Shown piece by piece: positions 57,986 through 64,000 of a DNA stretch of 64,000 nt (its first letter is position 1; every line of letters begins with the position of its first letter). Where the stretch lies: assembly GCA_944472135.2 (NCBI GenBank), contig OX235263.1, forward strand, positions 87,390,721-87,454,720, written 5' to 3'. This DNA comes from Trichobilharzia regenti (Eukaryota > Platyhelminthes > Trematoda > Strigeidida > Schistosomatidae). The translations under genes and the position numbers were made by a program. The notes beneath the pieces are model-generated. The model saw only the letters and a list, made by a program, of their open reading frames with translations, did no database searches and was not told where the DNA came from.

Positions 57986-59335
57986 CCTTATGTTTTTAAG
58001 ATGACATTCATGAGTTTCATGGACCATTATCATCTTGTTTGATAGAAATACACATGTATTGTTGCAATGTATTTTGAACAGAATGATTCTAATCGGTTAA
58101 GCTTAATCTGGCCAAGACTGAATAATCAGAAAATTGTCTGGGAAATAATGAATGTTGGAAAATCAACATTTTTACGTGTGAATACAAATCACTCAATCTG
58201 ATGTTTCCATTAACATCACACTTCAAGCTGTATCGACTTCTGGCAATAGACGTGATCAATTAACCAATGCATAGCAAACACTCTCTTAATTGGTAGAGTG
58301 TCGTCGTCTTCAGCATATTGACCAATTATCTACTTGTCATCGAACTGACATGTCAGTGAGCATCATGGATGTTTTCAGCTCTTGTGAAGTGTTGACTACT
58401 GTGAGAAACTTGAAACGATTTAGGTAAGTGGAATAAATCTCCCTAAATGATGAAGAAGTGTTTTGTATATGAGGGTTATGTAAACTTCACAACACTCACA
58501 CGATTTTACAGTTGTACAGATTTGTGAGTTGACTGATTTAGAAAACAATAGTGGAGAAACAAACTTTCAAATAAGAGGCACACTTTTTTATAGCACTTAC
58601 TTGATAGTGACCGTTCCGTAACACATCTTCTACTGTTTTCATTTTCCAGGTCACTATCGTTACTTCTGAAATCTTTCAACTTATCAACTGACTTTTACGA
58701 AGCGAGAACTGAGGATATACGTGTGTACGATGAGACACTTTTGGTATTATGAATGTTTTTACCGAAATAAATATTTCTGAAATGTTTCCAAGATATTTTA
58801 TACAGTGTAATTGCTTATTGTTTGTCGGAGTGATAGGTGATGTTATCTTAGAAGACATAATTCGCGTGTAGATTCACATTCGCATATGATTGAGGCGAGT
58901 GTGATGAGGTACTTTTATCGCCTTTCAGTGACTACTTCCGCTGTTAGACTGTGAACAGGTGATATGCACACCAGAATCCTATGTAATAAGTTACAGTATT
59001 TTACGATTACAAAATCATGAATGAAGTAGAGCGGCGTGGTCAACTGACGCATAAGTCGAACTGGCATTATGATCATGAAAGTGTCTGTTGATAGTACATA
59101 CTTGCACGAAGAGTACGATGTAGGCATCTTTTCGATGTGGTTGTGTTCTCTGATAGACATGGTTTTTTGCGAATCTTTCATCACCCTACTGGTTTACATC
59201 TTCAGCGCTACAAATCTTCTCTATCATATCTAAATCTTACTTAGTCGTCTTTGTATCACTTAAGGTTTGCCACGTATTACGCTGCTGTTATACGCAACAT
59301 AAGAATTAGAGACTATTTGTGATAAGTAGAATGCA

Positions 59336-59729
59336 TACTTGTATACTGCGTAATCTGAATAAAAAATGTAAGTGAAATATTTCACACAAGGCTCAACTAG
59401 GCACCGAGCAAATAAAAACGTTTCATAACATTGACGCATTTCACAGAACTTCTACTATGATTCCTATCATTGTCATCATCTGTGCAATGTTGTCAAATCG
59501 ATAATTTGAACAGATTCAGATAGTTGACATAAATGCATATACTTACAAAAGAGCAACAATCAACCAAAATAAAAATAGTTTAGTAATAATCGGTAAGTAT
59601 TTTCGCTGAAAATAGTTTGTAAAAATTCAGTGAAAAACTTCACACTTGTGGATATTTTACAGCTGCATCATAGTCAATATAATGTCTACTAAACATTCTA
59701 TCCACAAAATGTGGATGATTTTTTCTCAG
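59336..59729. other. intergenic or intron
   Basis: Nothing recognised before the polypyrimidine tract of the exon that follows. Confidence 0.4.
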
Positions 59730-59945
59730 TTGATAGTCACACTGAACCAGTCTTCGCAGTTTTCAAAACCTCTAGATCTTTCAGCAGAAACCGTATATGA
59801 TCTTTCCATGAGGAGATCGAGATTTTTTCCTTCGACCACCTTCGAACAAATTGAGAAATATCTCAAGATGCATACATATCAGGTGAATTGGTATTACCTC
59901 AAGGGAACAGTTACTTATCTTAGGCACAATGAATGTGTGAACAAG
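59730..59945 (+). CDS. internal exon of an unrecognised gene
   Basis: A 216-nt segment (72 codons, phase 0 at both ends) opens after a strong acceptor (ATTTTTTCTCAG) and closes at AACAAG|GTAAGG. The peptide, beginning LIVTLNQSSQFSKPLDLSAE and containing RRSRFFPSTTFEQIEKYLKM and VNWYYLKGTVTYLRHNECVN, has normal soluble-protein composition with no stop. I do not recognise it. No phase-compatible neighbouring exon was found; the short frame at 60025-60148 (LLQKQIFTQLPLLSLHY) does not join in phase. It could be one exon of a long host gene. Confidence 0.45.
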
Positions 59946-60479
59946 GTAAGGAAGTATCATTGGATGGGCAGGATTCTATAGATTTTTCGTCCATATATTC
60001 CATGATAGTTTTGAGAGTTGATAGTACTTCCGATTTGTCTGTGACAGTTTCTCTTCTGCAAAAGCAAATTTTTACACAACTGCCTCTCCTATCTCTTCAT
60101 TACAACCAACTGAAAAATACTAAATCATCAAACTTTATACCTCTTTGAGTAAGTTCCCCAATAATATTTGTTTTGTAAGTGGATCAAATGTATATCACAT
60201 CTGTGAAACTTATACATATATTAACTTATCCGCTTAAGCTGTAAAATGTAATGTCTATCTGATTTTATTATTAATATTTCAAATTTCGCCTCAATAACGT
60301 GCAGTACGTATTAGCCGCAAGGTTTATTTTAGTCCTTCACTTTCCCAGTGGAACATAAGGCTTCAACCTAGAGGCTTGAATTTTCCATAGTACTGTTTAT
60401 TTTACAGGATGATTTTGGTGGCTTCATGCTCAATTTTTCCTCTTTCACAGCTTCATTTCTGGCTTAGCCAGATGAAGGA
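59946..60479. other. intergenic or intron, nothing recognised
   Basis: No supported feature. Confidence 0.4.
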
Positions 60480-60562
60480 CAGCGTCGGTCGGTGACCGAA
60501 ACCCCGGACCATGTGCATGGTCGGCGGGCGTCCTAACCGCCCTGCCACCAACACACGCCGCA
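60480..60562 (-). mobile_element. SINE head fragment
   Basis: On the minus strand TGGCAGGGCGGTTAGGACGC, CCGACCATGCACATGGTCCG and GGTTTCGGTCACC match the promoter-bearing head of the tRNA-derived SINE family; the body is not seen. Confidence 0.6.
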
Positions 60563-61084
60563 ACGCTAACTCAAAGGAAAATCTACCGATCACAATACGT
60601 ATAAAGGTGAACTTCAAGTACTCAGCCTCTCCACAAGCCGTGTGTGCCTCAATCCATTGCCGATAAATTCTTCAAATATACACTGAGTTATGACATCAAA
60701 TATTTTATTTTATTGAGAATTTCATTATTTTTGAAGTTCATTTTTGCGTTTCAAACCGTCTTGTAGATGCGATTTGAAAAATAAAGAAAACATTATCAGC
60801 ATAAATTACATATAAAGGCGCAAGTTGAAATGAGCAGGTCTGAATTCAAGTCTTTCAATAAAAATGTATTCTCTTCCAAGCTTTAAATTCTTGATTGAAT
60901 CACACAATGAAAACCTAGCTATCAATAGTGTTAGGAATTCAGTTGAATTTAATAGCATAAGATTTTGACAAGACTTTGACTTAACTTCAGGATATATCTC
61001 ACTAGTCATGAATTCTTACCAGAACTTTAGGAAACTTCGTCCTGCAGCAAGTCTGTAGCGAGTATCGGATTAATTTTCAGTAGC
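60563..61084. other. intergenic, nothing recognised
   Basis: No supported feature. Confidence 0.4.
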
Positions 61085-61170
61085 TGGGTGCGTACTGCTA
61101 ACGATTCTCAAACTAGGAGGAAACAGCTATTCAGTACTCCCCGGTTTTTGACGGTTCTCTAACTAACATC
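61085..61170 (+). mobile_element. hammerhead (Smalpha-like) SINE, 5'-truncated
   Basis: Only the ribozyme half and the end are present: GGGTGCGTACTG, CTAACGATTCTCAAACTAGG, AGGAAACAG, then CAGTACTCCCCGG and TTCTCTAACTAACATCAATC. Helix I (GUACUG at 61092-61097 with CAGUAC at 61132-61137) is fully complementary and stem II is mostly kept, but the core reads CUAACGA where CUGAAGA is expected, so it should not cleave. Confidence 0.75.
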
Positions 61171-61613
61171 AATCGTAGAAATAAATTGTCTCTTTAATAA
61201 CCAACAATTGAAAACTAATTATCTACTTGTGCCCAGTTACTTATTTCCAGGCATATTTTGTCAGAATATCATTTTAAGGTTTATTTAATGAAGGCGAATG
61301 TGATAATTAGGAGGTATATGAAACCGCTAAACTCACTTCGCACACGTGTGTCTGGTTAGACATATATGTATGCGAATCTCAAACACTTTATTTCCGAAAC
61401 ATACAAATAACACAAGTTTTACCTAAAGATCTTTTCAACCAATAAATACAGACAGGTTAGCCGGAGGTGGCTAGCATATTTATTCTCACACTTAATCCTA
61501 TACGCAGACTTTGAAACGACAGACAATGATTTATTGATTAAAATCTGCTCTAGATGGCTCTCATCAGTCCCTAAAAACAAAATGTCACCATTTTCTTTGT
61601 TTAATTAAGGTTG

Positions 61614-61928
61614 AAAGTCAATCTGAATGAAGAATATTCTTTTCAATAATTTCTCTTCAGGTTCTTACAATTATAAAATATAATATTTGTGGTCGTTACA
61701 ATTAAGGCCAATTATGCGGCGGATACATTTTTTAACGTAGAATAACAGATTAGTTATGAGGTGTCAAAATAAATAGTCATATTTGTGTGACAAACATCGT
61801 GCTAGGTTGAAATTGATTAGAAAATATTGTAAAATTGGAGACAGTGGTGGTGATTAGTCATAATAGAATTGTAGAGTCTGGGGTAGGAAAATTGACAAAT
61901 CAGTTCAAAGTTATAAAAGGTGTCAGGT
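61614..61928 (-). repeat. PLE-3 terminal repeat, 3' copy
   Basis: About 315 bp reverse-complementary to 63021-63335 with scattered differences. It is in sense with the minus-strand PLE gene and contains, on the minus strand, CTGAAGAGAAATTATTGAAA at the place that is hammerhead-like in the other PLE repeats. Confidence 0.9.
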
Positions 61929-62238
61929 AAGTGATTGGCTAGTGCAAAGTGGAATGTATTAAACAGGAGATAGTAATTATTGAATTGAATTTTTTGATTT
62001 TCCCGTCGATTGATTGGACCGAAGTGTTCGGTCTCAGTAAGGCTGCAATGAGAAGTTCACCGTGAAGTAACGAATGTGTGAAATGGAACAGGTGGAGGCA
62101 TATATTGAGAAAAGAGATAATATCACCAAAAATAAGAAGTCCGGATAGTATAAATGGAAAATTCGATAGTAATGAGAGAATGAAGGGCATAAATTATGAT
62201 GAATAATAATAATGATAATAACTACAATAATAAGCAAA

Positions 62239-63020
62239 TTAAAAGAAATAAAACAAAATGGGATAAGAAGAAGAGGCACTCTTGGTGAGAAGAAGAATCA
62301 TCACTTCAAGTTTTAGCCACAGTAGGAACAGCGTCTGGACGTATTTGTTTTGGATACAAAGTTCCAATTTAGTCGATCTTATTGCAACAGCTTCAGCTAT
62401 GTGTAGGAGACATAAGCGAACTGTGTGTGATAACGACTTCGGAATTCGGTGTATAACCGTGAAAGCTGTGTTGACATCAATGCGATGTCCAGTATCGTCC
62501 AAATGTGACAGGATCGAGCTTTTGATGCACTTAATTTCCCCCCTGCTGAACCAAGCTGGTAAGTGTTCTCGAACCCGTAGACGAACCTGCCTAATCGTGC
62601 GCCCTACATAACTTGAACCACAGGAACAGTTGAAGTGGTATATGCATGAAGAAGAGCTAAGGTTAGGTAAGACATCTTTGAGTTGCTGGGTGAACATTGG
62701 ACGGCTAGTGAAGGATAGACACAGATGTGCAGAGTAGAAGGTTTTCTTGATCGCCCTGGTTAAACGTTGGGATAGAATCTCCACAGGAGTATCTCCCTTG
62801 AATTGGAGACGTAAAAACAAAGGCTTTTATCCAGTTCATGTTTACGACTGTTGTAACCTATGTTGGCTCTAATGAACTTCTCTGGATATCCGTTCTCGCT
62901 TAGAATGTCTGGGATGACCTGGAGTTCTTTCTCTATGCAGTCTTCGGAACAAATTAACCTCGCTGTAAATGATAAGCAACTGATTAGATTACGTTTGCAT
63001 TTCATCGGTACGAAGCTGAC
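62239..63020 (-). pseudogene. PLE-3 protein, C-terminal part (RT thumb and GIY-YIG endonuclease)
   Basis: Reading minus from 63020: FVPMKCKRNLISCLSFTARL, CSEDCIEKELQVIPDILSEN and GYPEKFI, the region after the reverse transcriptase palm. A one-base frameshift falls near 62815. Then LQFKGDTPVEILSQRLTRAI follows, and the GIY-YIG module CIYHFNCSCGSSYVGRTIRQ at 62645-62580, ending NKYVQTLFLLWLKLEV. The catalytic YVDD part is absent because the copy is truncated exactly where the inverted terminal copy begins. It is closer to PLE-2 than to PLE-1 in sequence. Confidence 0.9.
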
Positions 63021-63335
63021 ACCTGACGCCTTTTTTAACTTTGAACTGATTTGTCAATTTTCCTACCCCAGACTCTACAATTCTATTATGACTAATCACC
63101 ACCACTGTCTCCAATTTTACAATATTTTCTAATCAATTTCAACCTAGCACGATGTTTGTCACACAAATATGACTATTTATTTTGACACCTCATAACTAAT
63201 CTGTTATTCTACGTTAAAAAATGTATCCGCCGCATAATTGGCCTTAATTGTAACGACCACAAATATTATATTTTATAATTGTAAGAACCTGAAGAGAAAT
63301 TATTGAAAAGAATATTCTTCGTTCAGATTGACTTT
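63021..63335 (+). repeat. PLE-3 terminal repeat, inverted 5' copy
   Basis: Mirror of 61614-61928, joined directly to the truncated coding region at 63020/63021. Confidence 0.9.
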
Positions 63336-63388
63336 TAATTCATAATATGGGAATATTTCACACTATCAAATCTTATAATTAAGGTTGA

Positions 63389-64000
63389 TTTAACCCATTT
63401 GGCCTAAGTGCTTCTAATGAGTCGCCTTCATTATTGTGTCAACATAATGATGCAGATTCAGAGTGAATCCCCTAAAAGTCTTAATTTGTGCGGTGAATTT
63501 CTCGAACAATTGCGTGAATTTGAGTAGTGAAACATCCTACTGACTCGATTAACAGTAAATCTCATGACAGAAGATTCACGTGTCACTTAGTTGACTTCCA
63601 GATGGAAGACATTTATCCACAAGCAAAGAATTCACGTATTTTTGGTTTTTGATTGGCTGTAATCACATAATCAATTTGTAAATAAGCTTGAGTTTAGCAT
63701 GGGATTATTGTAGGTGGTGTTATCCAGCGTTGCCATGGGATTTCCATTTTTAGACATCCGCATATCAAACTATTCGTTGTATCAAGCCCTATTAGTATTC
63801 TTCTTTTATACCACTGATTGATCTGTAGGATTGCAAATTTGACAAGATCTGCATGGCAGTGGTTGTATATGTAGTGAAACGTGACAATTTTGTACTAAAT
63901 GCAGAGTAGTAAGCTGTTTCGTGACCATTTATCTTCGGTTCTTTCATTGTAGTCATGAACATATAGATGTGCCCTATCATGGAACTTTTCTTACTCACAG
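63389..64000. other. intergenic, nothing recognised
   Basis: No supported gene; the minus-strand open frame 63792-63998 has no recognisable features. Confidence 0.4.

Larger units (their letters stand above)
54915..59335 (-). repeat. large inverted duplication, right arm
   Basis: Inverted counterpart of 44680-48665. It differs from the left arm by about 300 extra bases at 57676-57985 and about 115 extra near 59125-59240, and by higher divergence at both ends. It carries the plus-strand MEG-like gene and the recombined unit. Confidence 0.95.
61602..63388 (-). mobile_element. Penelope-like element 3, 5'-truncated, with 13-bp target duplication
   Basis: TAATTAAGGTTGA is found at 61602-61614 and 63376-63388. 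Between them lie inverted terminal copies (61614-61928 and 63021-63335) and a truncated minus-strand PLE gene. About 40 nt of extra sequence separates the right inverted copy from the right target repeat. Confidence 0.85.

Noticed and set aside
1..64000. LTR retrotransposons, DNA transposons, rRNA genes
   Set aside because: I looked for integrase, protease or transposase motifs, paired direct long terminal repeats and rRNA signatures and saw none; a profile search would be needed to exclude very degenerate ones.

Overview
The window looks like AT-rich, repeat-laden nuclear DNA of a schistosome (blood fluke). The evidence is the combination of elements: a CR1-type and several RTE/SR2-type non-LTR retrotransposons, several Penelope-like elements (PLEs) with GIY-YIG endonucleases, small tRNA-promoter retroposons carrying a hammerhead ribozyme (the Smalpha design), and a family of secreted-peptide genes built from small symmetrical exons (micro-exon gene, MEG, style). 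The species cannot be decided from the sequence alone. There is no operon structure, and most open frames shorter than 100 codons are chance.

Layout. 1-3.7 kb: old repeats, including one half of a dispersed duplication whose partner is at 39.6-40.9 kb. 3.7-7.3 kb: a nearly complete CR1-like element with one 936-residue endonuclease plus reverse transcriptase protein. 7.4-8.1 kb: a broken unrecognised gene. 8.1-15.7 kb: mostly featureless, with SINEs. 15.7-19.5 kb: a minus-strand cluster of MEG-like units. 20-21.9 kb: a dead RTE element. 22-31 kb: intergenic DNA with SINEs, a CR1 scrap and a broken serine-rich gene (28.9-30.2 kb). 31.5-36.3 kb: a degenerate PLE with inverted terminal copies, an enclosed foreign segment and two SINE insertions. 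36.3-38.8 kb: an apparently intact PLE with a 713-residue open frame, about 156-bp inverted terminal repeats and a 13-bp target duplication. 39.5-44.5 kb: fragments of RTE, PLE and SINEs.

44.7-59.3 kb: a large inverted duplication. Two arms of about 4-4.4 kb, nearly identical over much of their length, each hold a MEG-like gene and a recombined second unit. They are separated by a loop of about 6.2 kb that contains a third partial copy and a degenerate GTTA-rich tract of about 850 bp. 59.7 kb: one convincing but unrecognised exon. 61.6-63.4 kb: a 5'-truncated PLE, again flanked by inverted repeats and a 13-bp target duplication.

How the parts work together: the PLEs, CR1 and RTE are autonomous retroelements, and the short SINEs would depend on their machinery. 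The MEG-like genes share a TATA box placed exactly 31 nt before the ATG, a 70-nt signal-peptide exon ending in phase 1, and 57- or 60-nt phase-1 exons. They form a small secreted-peptide family spread by tandem and inverted duplication.
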